The notes under the pieces are model-generated. The model was not told where the DNA came from and did not search any database. It saw only the letters and a list, made by a program, of their open reading frames with translations. A program made the translations under genes and the position numbers. A stretch of DNA of 64,000 nt from JAHDHW01 sp965277415 (GTDB lineage: Bacteria > Bacteroidota > Bacteroidia > Chitinophagales > Saprospiraceae): the NCBI GenBank assembly GCA_965277415.1, contig CBDICS010000087.1, forward strand, positions 186,001-250,000. Reading direction: 5' to 3'. Shown in pieces: positions 29,579 to 39,053 of this stretch. The first letter of the stretch is position 1; the number at the start of each line of letters is the position of its first letter.

Positions 29579-32500
29579 TTATTTTAACAGTACCATTCTT
29601 CGCGTAGCAGTATGGTCCGCGACATCTAAACGGTAGTAAAATACTCCGTGTCCTGGCAACACTGTACTGTTAATACCAACTTCATTATACCCTTTAGTGA
29701 AATCCGCTTGTACGACTTGAATTACTCGACCTGAAAGATCGTAGATCGTTAAAGTCCCAGCATTATTTTCTGGTAAATTGAAGCTAACAACCGTCTCTGC
29801 TTTAAACGGATTTGGTCGATTTTGGAATAATTGGAATTGATCCAAGGTTATTCCATTCTCAGATTCGAAAACTAAGGAAACATTAGAAAAATCATTATTA
29901 ACATAAGCTTGAGCCTTTGTATATCTCGAATTGATATTGATGACTTCACTCAATTGTGCATCCAACATCGCTGTAAAAGTCATACTAAAGCTATTTGACT
30001 TTTGAGTGTTTAACATCTCAAATGTATGCCAGCTTGTTGTGATAACTCCTTGATCAAGTAAGCTCAAACCGAAGTTATTTTCAGTCATTCCTTTGAGTGT
30101 TCCTGCTTCAAGGTTTTCAAAATATAATGCACTTTGATCGAAACCAAGTGTAAATTGATATCCTTGCAAATTGCTTACCTCATCAATCTGGAAATCAATC
30201 GTGTAAGTCTCCCCAGCAATCAATTGCTGATCTTCTACAAAGAATTGTAAATCTTCTCCACTATTTCTGTCATCACCACTTCCAACAAAATCGTTAGGTG
30301 CCGCACTACAATTCACATCACCTATTTTCACACCTACAAAATCTGCTTGCATATCTTCACCCAAGTCATTAATTGTATACACTTCTGGGAATGAAGTCTG
30401 GAATGGATCTAAAGGATTTGGGAAAGCAAATTCTGCATCTACAAATCTCCAAGAATTATTATTTGAAAAGTCTGTCTCAATAAATAAGATCAGTTTTCTA
30501 AGTTCTACTAAATCCAATGTTGAAATATTTCCAGAATTATTGACATCTGCAGCAATGATCTTATAAGGTGAAGACAAGAATTCTGTTTCCAAAATATGTT
30601 GGCTGATCTTCACCAAATCATAAGTAGATACCCCATTGATTGGATTATCGTCTCGCTCTGGTGTAACAGCGTAATTATTTTCTAATGGTAAATCAAAAGC
30701 GTAGGTACCTGTTTCTGTCGTTTCTTCTTCCTCTTGTGTATCTCCTGAAACTTCGACCATTACAAATTCTACTTCTTCTCCTTCTTCATTTAAGATCCCA
30801 CCGGATACGGTTGCGGATGGTGGAGTAGAACAATTCGGCGCCATATTATCTTGTAATACAATAGTAGGCGTCGTATAAGTCCAATTAAAATTCGCATCTC
30901 TGACCCATACATCTACCGTAACGGTATCTCCTAATGACACTCTATCTGCACATGTAAAAGTATAAGAAGCCCCTGCAGTAACCGGTGGTTCATTTTGGCC
31001 GACGCCAGCACTTGGTACATTCACAAGGTATTCTACAATTCCACAATTATCCATGGTCGAAGCAGCTACTACCCAATCTGTAGCCATATGCTCAATGCTT
31101 GTACCTGGGTCTAATTCTGCTGAAATAATGTCGAAGGTCGTCAACTGAGGTGCGGTAGAATCTGCTATAGTAAACAAATAATCGCATTCTGTAAAGTTTC
31201 CACATTTATCTTCTACTCTCCAATAAATACGGTGCGTACCCAAATCATAAGTACCACTAGCATCATTGGTATTATCTGTAAATTCCGGATTATTATTATC
31301 ATCATTGTCTATGTCTATCTCCCATAAATACGTCAGATCATTAGGATTACAATCATCTGTCGCATCTAAAATCAATGACACAGTTCCATTTGTACAGTTT
31401 GCAGAAGAACCAGGGAATGCTCTATCATCACAAGAAGATAAAATAGTCGGATCATCAGATTCGATAACAGTAATCACTTGTGTAAAACACCAATGAGCAA
31501 TATTAGCTGCAGTTAAATCATCATCACAACTAGAACTTGTACTTGCTGCAGTTTGACAATTATCAAAAACCGTCCATTTTCTTAGAATAGTTAAACAACC
31601 TCCTATTTCTAATCTGACATCTACATGGGCAAGTGTATCTACTTGATCACAGTCATCTTCTGTAAATACAGGAACGCCTGTCACTGAAATATCCGTAGCA
31701 TCATTACAAGATGTTAGATTCATATTAGCAGGCCATATAATTGAGCTACCAAGAAATGGCGTCAAATTAGCAACTACAATCACTTGATCACAGCTATCTG
31801 CATTTCCACTTGGGTCTGTCGCTTTCCAAGTACGAGTAATCGTACCAACACCACAATTATTTAAAGTCCCCGCATCAGTGTAAGTGATCGCCGCAGAACA
31901 ATCATCTGTAGCAGTCGCTGTACCTTGAATAGAAGGATCTATATTATCCATACAATCAACGGTTACATCTGCTGGGCAAGTAATATTTGGTGCATTTTTA
32001 TCATCTACAGTTACTTCTACCATACAAGTATTGGTATTCACCCCATCAGATGCTTGTAAAATCACCATGATTGGAGCCGACGTACCTGTTGGGTCAACAT
32101 CACAACAATAAAAAGGTACAAACTCTGAAAAAACAGAAACATTTCCATCACAATCAGGGCTGTCCATTCTCCTTGCAAGGAAAGTAATGGTTCCACAATT
32201 GTCCCAACTCCCATCATCAAAAACAGAAGCAGGTACTAAGGTCGGTCCACTTCCATTTAGTGTAACCACTCTTGAAGTCTCGCAAGACATTGCTGGTTGT
32301 ACATCATCTTCTACTGTGATGGTATAAGTACATGGCACGATGCTTACATTACCACAAGCATCTGTGGCGGTCACTTCAACCGTATGCACACCAACATCCA
32401 AATCAGATACGGTACCTACTACAACAATGCCATCCACTGTAGTCTCATAGGATATAGTAGAGCAATCATCAGTTGCTACTGCTGATTCTAATGTGATCGT

Positions 32501-33457
32501 ACCTGACACACAATCGTATTGAGTTGTACTGACAGTAATATCATTCGGGCAATCTGTAAATGAAGGCGCTGTAGAGTCATCTACCGTAATCACCTGCAAA
32601 GTAGGAGATGTCCAGGAATTGCCACATAGATCAAAGACTGTCCATGATCGCAATATAGTTGACTCTGCTGCACAAGATCCAGCATCTACATTGTCAGTAG
32701 CATGCGCTGTAAATCCACAAATTGCAACAGATTCGGAGGTAATATCCATCCCTGCAATCGTAGGATATCCAGTAGTTGCAGGCGTCGTTGGATCACCACA
32801 ATCGACAGTGATATCCGCAGGAAATCCTGTACCAGGATCAAACATTAAACGATCTACTGTAATCGTTTGAGTACATGTAGACTCATTGCCTGAACCATCT
32901 GTTGCAGTCCAAGTCCGATCAAACGTAAATAAGAAAGGATCAAGGCAAGTACCATCTACAGGATCTGTATCTTCAAAAGTTAAGGTATTCGGATCGCAGT
33001 CAGTAACCGTTGGTTCACCTATGTCTGCAGGATCCGTAGAATCGCCACAATCTACAGTCACATCATCACATGCTGTCAATACGGGATCTATGCTATCAAA
33101 AACATTTACCTCAGAACCTGCGCAAGATTCCGTTCCAGTCATAATATTAGTTATGACAACATCTAAAGTCAAACCAATATGTGTACTATTGATTTCATCC
33201 GCAGGCGCTAGTGGCGTTCCGTCATCTAGAAATAATGATACAGCATAACATGCTGGATCAAAAGCACCTTCTAAAATATCGTCTAACATCACTGTATGTG
33301 TACAGCCTGGTGCACCTAAAAATACATTCTCTACAGGGTTACAAGTAACCGAAACGTCTGGGCATTGAGCAAACATACTAGTTGCCCACATAAAAGTTAA
33401 ACTACAAAAGAGTACGGCTCTTTTGAGTCGGGAAGTGTTTAGTCCTTTTACATTCAT
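29579..33457 (-). CDS. Large secreted multidomain protein: HYR-like repeats, dockerin-like and cohesin-like regions, T9SS sorting domain
   Basis: 1292 residues. Signal peptide within residues 1-31 (ending SMFAQ). About residues 32-860 form seven or more cysteine-containing beta-domains of the HYR/'ATDDCS' type (TATDDCSAAITY, CPADVTVDC, ATDACGNVS). Residues ~930-1040 have dockerin-like Ca2+ motifs (VNNSGNISTLDLVELRKLIL, VKIGDVN). A cohesin-like beta-sandwich follows (YQFTLGFDQSALYFENLEAGTL). It ends with the sorting domain FQNRPNPFKAETVVSFNLPE...FYYRLDVADHTATRRMVLLK. Presumably a cell-surface or matrix protein; the dockerin and cohesin resemblance is structural and does not imply cellulosomes. 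Confidence 0.9.
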   Translation of the reverse strand: MNVKGLNTSRLKRAVLFCSLTFMWATSMFAQCPDVSVTCNPVENVFLGAPGCTHTVMLDDILEGAFDPACYAVSLFLDDGTPLAPADEINSTHIGLTLDVVITNIMTGTESCAGSEVNVFDSIDPVLTACDDVTVDCGDSTDPADIGEPTVTDCDPNTLTFEDTDPVDGTCLDPFLFTFDRTWTATDGSGNESTCTQTITVDRLMFDPGTGFPADITVDCGDPTTPATTGYPTIAGMDITSESVAICGFTAHATDNVDAGSCAAESTILRSWTVFDLCGNSWTSPTLQVITVDDSTAPSFTDCPNDITVSTTQYDCVSGTITLESAVATDDCSTISYETTVDGIVVVGTVSDLDVGVHTVEVTATDACGNVSIVPCTYTITVEDDVQPAMSCETSRVVTLNGSGPTLVPASVFDDGSWDNCGTITFLARRMDSPDCDGNVSVFSEFVPFYCCDVDPTGTSAPIMVILQASDGVNTNTCMVEVTVDDKNAPNITCPADVTVDCMDNIDPSIQGTATATDDCSAAITYTDAGTLNNCGVGTITRTWKATDPSGNADSCDQVIVVANLTPFLGSSIIWPANMNLTSCNDATDISVTGVPVFTEDDCDQVDTLAHVDVRLEIGGCLTILRKWTVFDNCQTAASTSSSCDDDLTAANIAHWCFTQVITVIESDDPTILSSCDDRAFPGSSANCTNGTVSLILDATDDCNPNDLTYLWEIDIDNDDNNNPEFTDNTNDASGTYDLGTHRIYWRVEDKCGNFTECDYLFTIADSTAPQLTTFDIISAELDPGTSIEHMATDWVVAASTMDNCGIVEYLVNVPSAGVGQNEPPVTAGASYTFTCADRVSLGDTVTVDVWVRDANFNWTYTTPTIVLQDNMAPNCSTPPSATVSGGILNEEGEEVEFVMVEVSGDTQEEEETTETGTYAFDLPLENNYAVTPERDDNPINGVSTYDLVKISQHILETEFLSSPYKIIAADVNNSGNISTLDLVELRKLILFIETDFSNNNSWRFVDAEFAFPNPLDPFQTSFPEVYTINDLGEDMQADFVGVKIGDVNCSAAPNDFVGSGDDRNSGEDLQFFVEDQQLIAGETYTIDFQIDEVSNLQGYQFTLGFDQSALYFENLEAGTLKGMTENNFGLSLLDQGVITTSWHTFEMLNTQKSNSFSMTFTAMLDAQLSEVININSRYTKAQAYVNNDFSNVSLVFESENGITLDQFQLFQNRPNPFKAETVVSFNLPENNAGTLTIYDLSGRVIQVVQADFTKGYNEVGINSTVLPGHGVFYYRLDVADHTATRRMVLLK

Positions 33458-34600
33458 GAAATTTAATTTAAATAAAGAGTTAATAAATAATGTGTAAAAT
33501 GCGAGGGGGCATTATAATACAACCCTCTATCAGCTCATTTGCTGAATAGAAATGCTCTTTATTTCATGATGATCAATATTAAAACTTTGTGCTATTTCTT
33601 ACTTATAGGTATAAAATAGCTTAATCTACCGGCCAACTGCTAATTGTTATAACAGGATGATTACAGTAGAGGTATTTATCAGCTCATTAAGATGTTATCC
33701 TTAATGAGACTGATAAAAGACACTTTCTATGCTTTACTAACAACCTTATTCTATTTTTCTGTATGAAAAAAATGCTCAGAATAAGCTTGTTAAGCCAATA
33801 ATTTTCTAATAGACCGTAATCTGTGTACTTGATTAGATTATTTAATACTGAAGTTGTTCAAAATGTAAATAGATCATTTATCTATTTTTAAACAACTTCC
33901 CTAAGAGCATGCTCTTAGTAAAACCTCTTCAAGATTTTTTGGGATAATTCTATGGAATGAAAACTACCTGGTATCCTAAAACCCATGCCGGTGAGCGTTA
34001 TAATCTTAAGACAGTCAAATACACTTTCCTATGAAAAGTGCATTTGATCTATAGCAAGATCAATTATCTGGATTAAAGGATACTAGATAGAATTAGATCC
34101 CATGAATATTTCTATCATAAAGTAACAACGACCAAAAGTCGACGCAACCTAACTGTATTTCATTAAAATACAATAGACCATATCGAGGTGCAAATGCAAC
34201 TCTAATTAAAAACGGTTTGGGATGTAAAAAAAACGGTTTTGGAATGACCCGGGAAATTGCGAAGTGAATATTATTCCCTGTTTCCAAGTGCATATTATGA
34301 TTTGTTTTAAATTATAAATAATCATTCTATAAGCATTTTGTGACATAGCATTATTATGCATTTCTGAATTAATTTAATCTAAATAATTATAGCTTTTATG
34401 AATTGGAATAGATTCAAGATCTGTGATACGCATCAAAATTATAGCATTAAGTACAATGCTTAAAATTCTTTCTTATCGCATCCCTTTATCTATACTTAAA
34501 ATAAATAATGAGTACGTTTTAAATCAGAAATTTGCATGCAAATGAGCTATTAATACTGAACTTCTTTGATATCTTCGCATAAAAGAAGCTGCTTATAAAT
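33458..34600. other. 1.1-kb intergenic region rich in hairpins, no convincing gene
   Basis: No real ORF: the longest (34293-34093, minus, 66 codons) looks random. Structures seen: TATCAGCTCATT repeated at 33528 and 33677; a hairpin CTCATTAAG...CTTAATGAG at 33683-33711; a long stem between AAGTTGTT (33851) and AACAACTT (33891) with inner AAATAGAT/ATCTATTT; an 18-bp perfect palindrome CTAAGAGCATGCTCTTAG at 33901-33918; and direct repeats AAACGGTTTGGGATG / AAACGGTTTTGGAATG near 34210-34245. Both flanking genes point away, so promoters of two genes and possibly a small RNA lie here. Confidence 0.5.
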
Positions 34601-36229
34601 ATGAAAAAAATTGCCTTAACTATCTGTATCCTTTTTATAATTTGCCAGAATACATTTTCTCAATCGGCAAATGCTCCTGAGCCAAGTCTTGAAAATCCTT
34701 ATAATACGATGTATGTTCATTTGTATTATTTACAGCCTGATACATATCATCCTGACATTGCAGCTGTGACCTTATTCCGGTCGAAAGATTCTTTGGCTTT
34801 AATTCAAGATGCTATTAAACTTAAGCAGATTTTCGACGGAAATGGTCTGTATGTAAGACTCAACCAATTACCTCAGACTCAGGACTATATAGATAGTACG
34901 ACCAACAAACCTTATTATACCCCCTTTCCTTTAAAGCTCCCAGATGTATATCTTGAAAAAGTAAATGGAAAATGGTTTTATTCAAAAGAAACAATAAATC
35001 AGATTCCAAAACTCCATAGAGCGACTTATCCTATGGGAACAGATCGTCTGTTAACCTATCTTCCACGCATGGGGCAAAACAAAATTCTGGGTCTAGCCAT
35101 CTGGCAATACCTTACGGTTCTTATTATTTTTGTTTTTAGTTGGTTATTTTATAAAATCTTGTCTGGACTTTTAATGCCACTTTTTAGACAAATTTTAAAT
35201 CGCTATTTTAATATTAAACTTTTAGATAATAAAAAAGTACGCAAGATCGCCCAAGCATTTAGCTTATTACTCCTATTTTGGTTCATCCGAATTTTAATTC
35301 CTGTTCTTCAACTGCCGATTGCTGCTGCAGAAGTTAGTATTCTAGTACTCCAAATTGTCTTGACTATACTTGTGGTAGTTCTTCTAATCAGAATCACAAG
35401 GTTAGTAATGGACTTTGCTATGGATTTTGCAAAAGGAACAGAACATCGTATGGATGAACAATTGATTCCTATCATTCGGAGATCGCTTATGATTATTTTC
35501 TCCATCATTGGAATTTTCCATATTCTACATTTACTTGAAGTAAATATTACAGCATTAATTGCAGGTGTATCCATCGGAGGTTTAGCTTTGGCTCTGGCGG
35601 CGCAAGATACGGTCAAGAATTTAATTGGATCAGCAATGATATTTTTTGATCGCCCATTTCAAATCGGAGATTATATCATTGGCGGAGGTGTCGAAGGAAC
35701 CGTGGAAGAAGTAGGGTTTCGAACAACCAGATTACAGACCAGTGATACCTCTATTATATCTGTACCAAACGGAACAATAGCAAATGTTGCCATCACTAAT
35801 AAAGGTGTCCGAGTGTTTAGATTATTCAATACAACATTAGGAGTCACTTATGAAACACCTCCTGAGCTTATCGAAACGTTTATAGATGGTCTACGAAAAA
35901 TGATACTCAACCACCCTGCGACTCGTAAAGAAGGTTATTATGTACACCTTAACAATCTTGATGCATCTGCACTTAGTATTATATTTCGAACACATTTACA
36001 AGTAGATTCATTTGCAGATGAGTTGAACGTTAGAGAAAGCTTACTACTTGGAATTTTACGTCTGGCAGCAAGTTTAAATGTCAATTTCGCTTTTCCTTCT
36101 TCTACTATTTATGTAGGTAATACCTCAACAGATCAAGATTCCGATTCTAATAATCAGGACGAAAAAGTCGAAAAATTTATCAAAAACTTTAAACAAAAAA
36201 ATAGTTTAGATGGCGAGGTATTAGATTGA
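34601..36229 (+). CDS. MscS-family mechanosensitive ion channel with long N-terminal periplasmic domain
   Basis: 542 residues. Signal peptide MKKIALTICILFIICQNTFSQS, then ~130 residues of extracytoplasmic domain. Membrane helices lie near 170-190, 215-235, 240-265 and 285-310. The pore helix is GVSIGGLALALAAQDTVKNLIGS, the classic Gly/Ala-rich MscS TM3, followed by the beta domain FDRPFQIGDYI and the C-terminal alpha/beta domain. It protects against osmotic downshock (family). The extended periplasmic domain is common in Bacteroidota. C-terminal tail polar. Stands alone. Confidence 0.93.
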   Translation: MKKIALTICILFIICQNTFSQSANAPEPSLENPYNTMYVHLYYLQPDTYHPDIAAVTLFRSKDSLALIQDAIKLKQIFDGNGLYVRLNQLPQTQDYIDSTTNKPYYTPFPLKLPDVYLEKVNGKWFYSKETINQIPKLHRATYPMGTDRLLTYLPRMGQNKILGLAIWQYLTVLIIFVFSWLFYKILSGLLMPLFRQILNRYFNIKLLDNKKVRKIAQAFSLLLLFWFIRILIPVLQLPIAAAEVSILVLQIVLTILVVVLLIRITRLVMDFAMDFAKGTEHRMDEQLIPIIRRSLMIIFSIIGIFHILHLLEVNITALIAGVSIGGLALALAAQDTVKNLIGSAMIFFDRPFQIGDYIIGGGVEGTVEEVGFRTTRLQTSDTSIISVPNGTIANVAITNKGVRVFRLFNTTLGVTYETPPELIETFIDGLRKMILNHPATRKEGYYVHLNNLDASALSIIFRTHLQVDSFADELNVRESLLLGILRLAASLNVNFAFPSSTIYVGNTSTDQDSDSNNQDEKVEKFIKNFKQKNSLDGEVLD

Positions 36230-36552
36230 GCGCCTGTTTAAAGATTATTAGCTTGGGCTGCAAAAAAGTCTTTTGCACCCACTCTACGGCTTTTCAAATG
36301 GGCTATTGGGAAGTCGTTTAATTCTGCTCAATACAAATTCCACTTATCACATTCCTTAAGGAATGGCTCTATATCTTCATTTCCAACCGAAACAATATAT
36401 TTCGAAATATCTAAATCTTTAAAGAACAAGATATAAATAAGGCAGTGTGTCATATGCAAGGGTTTCGCCACAAAGGCAAAAGACAAAAATGCTTTTTAAG
36501 TACCTTAAATGAATTCTTTTGCGCTGCACTTAAATAATAAAGTTTGGATATG
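36230..36552. other. Intergenic region after mscS, no gene seen
   Basis: Contains a probable terminator, GGGCTGCAAAA...TTTTGCACCC at 36254-36282, and a perfect palindrome CATTCCTTAAGGAATG at 36352-36367. The remainder is AT-rich. It is followed by the modular repeat locus B. Confidence 0.5.
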
Positions 36553-36728
36553 CATGGCAATTGCAAGAACGATATTTTAGACTTATGTTATGGTGGTCAG
36601 TCCTATGGACTGTGTGATTTGGTGATCGCTTCGCTTGTGAGTGTCTACTTTTGGCAGACTTCCACAATTTTGATTATTTATTTTTACTCCATTCATATTT
36701 GATAGGTAGTCATGCGCGATTACTATGC
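36553..36728 (+). mobile_element. Modular GTGATC repeat, locus B, full-length with inverted ends and flanking direct repeat
   Basis: The left end CATGGCAATTGCAAG is approximately the inverse of the right end GCGATTACTATG and matches still better the inverse of the locus E right end. The core has GGTCAGTCCTATGGACTGTG and GATCGCTTCGCTTGTGA. TTGGATATGC occurs exactly on both sides (36544-36553 and 36730-36739), as a target-site duplication would. A 3' arm of about 80 AT-rich bases precedes the right end. Confidence 0.65.
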
Positions 36729-36878
36729 TTGGATATGCTCTTCAAAAATAAATGTTTTAAAAATATTGTTTATTTAAAACATTTTGTTTTAATTTGTATT
36801 GTAATTATAATATAAGTTAAGCATACACAGAAGTACACTCAATTTTGTTATCTCTAAACCCTTTTAAAAATCCATGTC

Positions 36879-37688
36879 ATGAGAAAGCGTATCCAAATAA
36901 CATTTTCACCTATTCAAATAATGATACAATCAATTTTCCTATTTATAGTTCGCAATAGTTTAAAAGTCGGATTCCTTATACTAGGTGTATTCTTTATTTT
37001 GAAAACCGACTTCAATGTTCAATTACAATTTAATTCTAATAAGGATATTATTCCAAATTCTGCCGAGCAGTTTTCCTTCGGGGAAACGCTTGGCAACTTT
37101 TTGGATTTCAATAGTTCTTCTACTGAGAAGGGGGAAGTTCAACTTTATCAACAAGCTCAAGTCACCACTAAGCCAAGTACGGATTGGGGAAACACCTATT
37201 CTAATATGACTTATGGAAACCAACAAAAAAATGCTACAACGTCAAAACGAAAAAAGCAATTAGCCTATGTTAATCGCTTCAAAGATGTGGCGCGTTCAGA
37301 AATGAACAAGTATGGTATTCCGGCTAGTATCACTTTGGCTCAGGGTCTCATTGAAAGCAATGCAGGAGAAAGCCGACTATCTAGAGAAAACAATAATCAC
37401 TTTGGAATGAAATGCTTTTCAAAATCTTGTAAAAAAGGCCATTGTGCTAACTTTACAGATGATAGCCATAAGGATTTCTTTAGAAAATATGCAACATCCT
37501 GGGAAAGTTATCGAGCTCATAGTCAACTCCTATCAGGTAAGCGATACCGAGGACTTAGCGCACATGGCAAAGATTTTAAAAAGTGGGCTCATGGACTTAA
37601 AAAAGCTGGTTATGCAACAGATAAGCGTTATGCAGAAAAATTGATTCACATTATTGAGGAATTAGAATTGGATCAATATGATAGATAG
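36879..37688 (+). CDS. Glucosaminidase-type peptidoglycan hydrolase, membrane-anchored
   Basis: 269 residues. A membrane anchor or uncleaved signal lies at residues 13-45 (SIFLFIVRNSLKVGFLILGVFFIL), then a ~85-residue linker. The C-terminal domain (135-265) is a FlgJ/LytG-like N-acetylglucosaminidase: FKDVARSEMNKYGIPASITLAQGLIESNAGES, with the catalytic Glu in LIESNAG, then NNHFGMKC, FRKYATSWESYRAHSQLL and GYATDKRYAEKLI. It would cut the glycan backbone of the cell wall, facing the periplasm. Monocistronic. Confidence 0.9.
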   Translation: MRKRIQITFSPIQIMIQSIFLFIVRNSLKVGFLILGVFFILKTDFNVQLQFNSNKDIIPNSAEQFSFGETLGNFLDFNSSSTEKGEVQLYQQAQVTTKPSTDWGNTYSNMTYGNQQKNATTSKRKKQLAYVNRFKDVARSEMNKYGIPASITLAQGLIESNAGESRLSRENNNHFGMKCFSKSCKKGHCANFTDDSHKDFFRKYATSWESYRAHSQLLSGKRYRGLSAHGKDFKKWAHGLKKAGYATDKRYAEKLIHIIEELELDQYDR

Positions 37689-37692
37689 GGAT

Positions 37693-37740
37693 GGTTAGAT
37701 GGTTAGATGGTTAGATGGTTAGATGGTTAGATGGTTAAGA
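37693..37740. repeat. 8-bp tandem repeat (GGTTAGAT) after the glucosaminidase gene
   Basis: Five perfect copies of GGTTAGAT at 37693-37732 and a sixth partial copy. It begins a few bases after the stop at 37688. Unit number probably varies between strains by slippage. Confidence 0.85.
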
Positions 37741-37932
37741 TTTGTTGTTTTCTTGTTAAATAAAAATTAAAACTGAATAAAATTGACTCCTTGGCATTGT
37801 ATATGTAGTTTTCTTATAATGTGAAGTTGTTCTAAAATAGTTCGCTAAGCTTCGTAATTATATTTCTCAATATGAGCAGCTATTTTGAACAAATTTATAA
37901 AAAGACTCTTAAACGTGTCAAACGAATCTACC

Positions 37933-38877
37933 ATGGAACGAATTTCTTTTATACTCTTTCTTTGCTTTTGTTTCTTTATTGCACCAGCTAGCAATCCAAT
38001 CGACTCTATTGACCTTGAAACTTATTTAAAGCAAAATAATATCCAAGCGAATTCTGCGGGTGATGGCCTCTATTATCAAATTGATCAAGAAGGGCATGGC
38101 GCATTTCCTAAAGCAGGTGATTATGTAATGGTCAGTTATACTGGAAGATTAATAGATGGAACTGTCTTCGATAAATCCGGTGAAGAACCTTTCCTATTTC
38201 AGTTAGGTTATCGGCAGGTAATCAGGGGATGGGAAAAGGGTATCCCACTATTTCAGGTTGGTGGAAAAGGCATTTTATATGTCCCTCCACACCTTGGGTA
38301 TGGGAAAACAGGTGCTGGTAATATTATTCCTCCTAATACTGCTTTACTCTACGATATTGAAGTACTAAAAATCATGGATTATGAGGAATATGATCGTCAT
38401 ATGGCTGCTCTTGAAGAGCAGGAGCGGATAGCTTTTGAGCAACAACAAAAAGAACAATTTTCAAAAGATAAAAAATTAATTCATGAGTATGCTTCTGAGC
38501 ATAGATTGAGAACTAAAAGACTCCCTTCAGGTGTCAGTTATTCACTTAAAAAGAAAGGGAAAGGCGCCTTGCCGAAAAAAGGAGATAAGATCACTTTCCA
38601 TTATGAGGGCTTTCTTTTGGACGATAAGATTTTTGACTCTTCATATAATAGAAAAGAAGCATTCAGTTTCCAATTTGGAAATGGAGAAGCCATCCAAGGA
38701 TTAGAAGAAGCATTACATTATTTTAAAAAGGGAAGTGAAGGTTGGATTTTGATTCCTTCTAAACTTGCTTATGGGCCATTAGAAATTGACGAAGAAGGAA
38801 CATTCATTCCTGGTAATTCCGTTTTGGTATTTAAAGTCAAAGTACTCAAGCTTTCTCAAGGTGAACTTAAAAAATGA
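37933..38877 (+). CDS. Peptidyl-prolyl isomerase with two FKBP domains
   Basis: 314 residues from the ATG at 37933 (MERISFILFLCFCFFIAPAS, a signal peptide); a TTG frame from 37885 adds a leader without signal character. First FKBP domain roughly 60-150 (GDYVMVSYTGRLIDGTVFDKS, GGKGILYVPPHLGYG, IPPNTALLYDIEVL). Second roughly 205-310 (GDKITFHYEGFLLDDKIFDSS, GSEGWILIPSKLAYG, IPGNSVLVFKVKVLKL). The second lacks several active-site aromatics (IPS instead of VPP), so it may be less active. Acts in folding of exported proteins, most likely in the periplasm. Confidence 0.9.
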   Translation: MERISFILFLCFCFFIAPASNPIDSIDLETYLKQNNIQANSAGDGLYYQIDQEGHGAFPKAGDYVMVSYTGRLIDGTVFDKSGEEPFLFQLGYRQVIRGWEKGIPLFQVGGKGILYVPPHLGYGKTGAGNIIPPNTALLYDIEVLKIMDYEEYDRHMAALEEQERIAFEQQQKEQFSKDKKLIHEYASEHRLRTKRLPSGVSYSLKKKGKGALPKKGDKITFHYEGFLLDDKIFDSSYNRKEAFSFQFGNGEAIQGLEEALHYFKKGSEGWILIPSKLAYGPLEIDEEGTFIPGNSVLVFKVKVLKLSQGELKK

Positions 38878-38883
38878 TCGTGT

Positions 38884-39018
38884 CGTGATCGTTCTTTCGG
38901 AACTGGTGATTTTTTTTGGTGATCGCTTCGCTTGTGATCGACCTGCGGTCTTGTGATCGCTTCGCTTGTGATTGTTTCCTTCGGAACTTGTGATCAGCCT
39001 TTTAAGGGCTTTGTGAGG
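38884..39018 (+). repeat. Modular GTGATC repeat, locus C
   Basis: Densest module array in the window, starting 6 bases after the FKBP stop: units with GTTCTTTCGGAAC, GCTTCGCTTGTGA, GACCTGCGGTCTTGTGA, GCTTCGCTTGTGA, GTTTCCTTCGGAACTTGTGA and GCCTTTTAAGGGCTTTGTGA. No left or right arm is present. Confidence 0.8.
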
Positions 39019-39045
39019 CACTGTTTTTGGTAGTCTCACAAAGCC
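39007..39045. terminator. Bidirectional hairpin between the FKBP gene and the lipoprotein gene
   Basis: GGCTTTGTGAG at 39007-39017 pairs with CTCACAAAGCC at 39035-39045; the loop contains a T5 run. The left arm is the last module of repeat locus C, so the repeat seems to have been taken into a terminator for the two convergent genes. Confidence 0.6.
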
Positions 39046-39053
39046 AACTATTC

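Noticed and set aside
29579..31000. Dockerin/cohesin resemblance as evidence for a cellulosome
   Set aside because: Both regions are in one chain that ends in a sorting domain, and no glycoside hydrolases are nearby.
34093..34293. 66-codon minus-strand frame in the 1.1-kb intergenic gap
   Set aside because: Composition looks random, no recognisable start region, and direct repeats run through it.
38779..39039. 86-codon minus-strand frame over repeat locus C
   Set aside because: Its Ser/Arg/Lys-rich product (for example KRSDHKTAGRSQAKRSPKK) is just the translated repeat; the same pseudo-protein appears at locus G.
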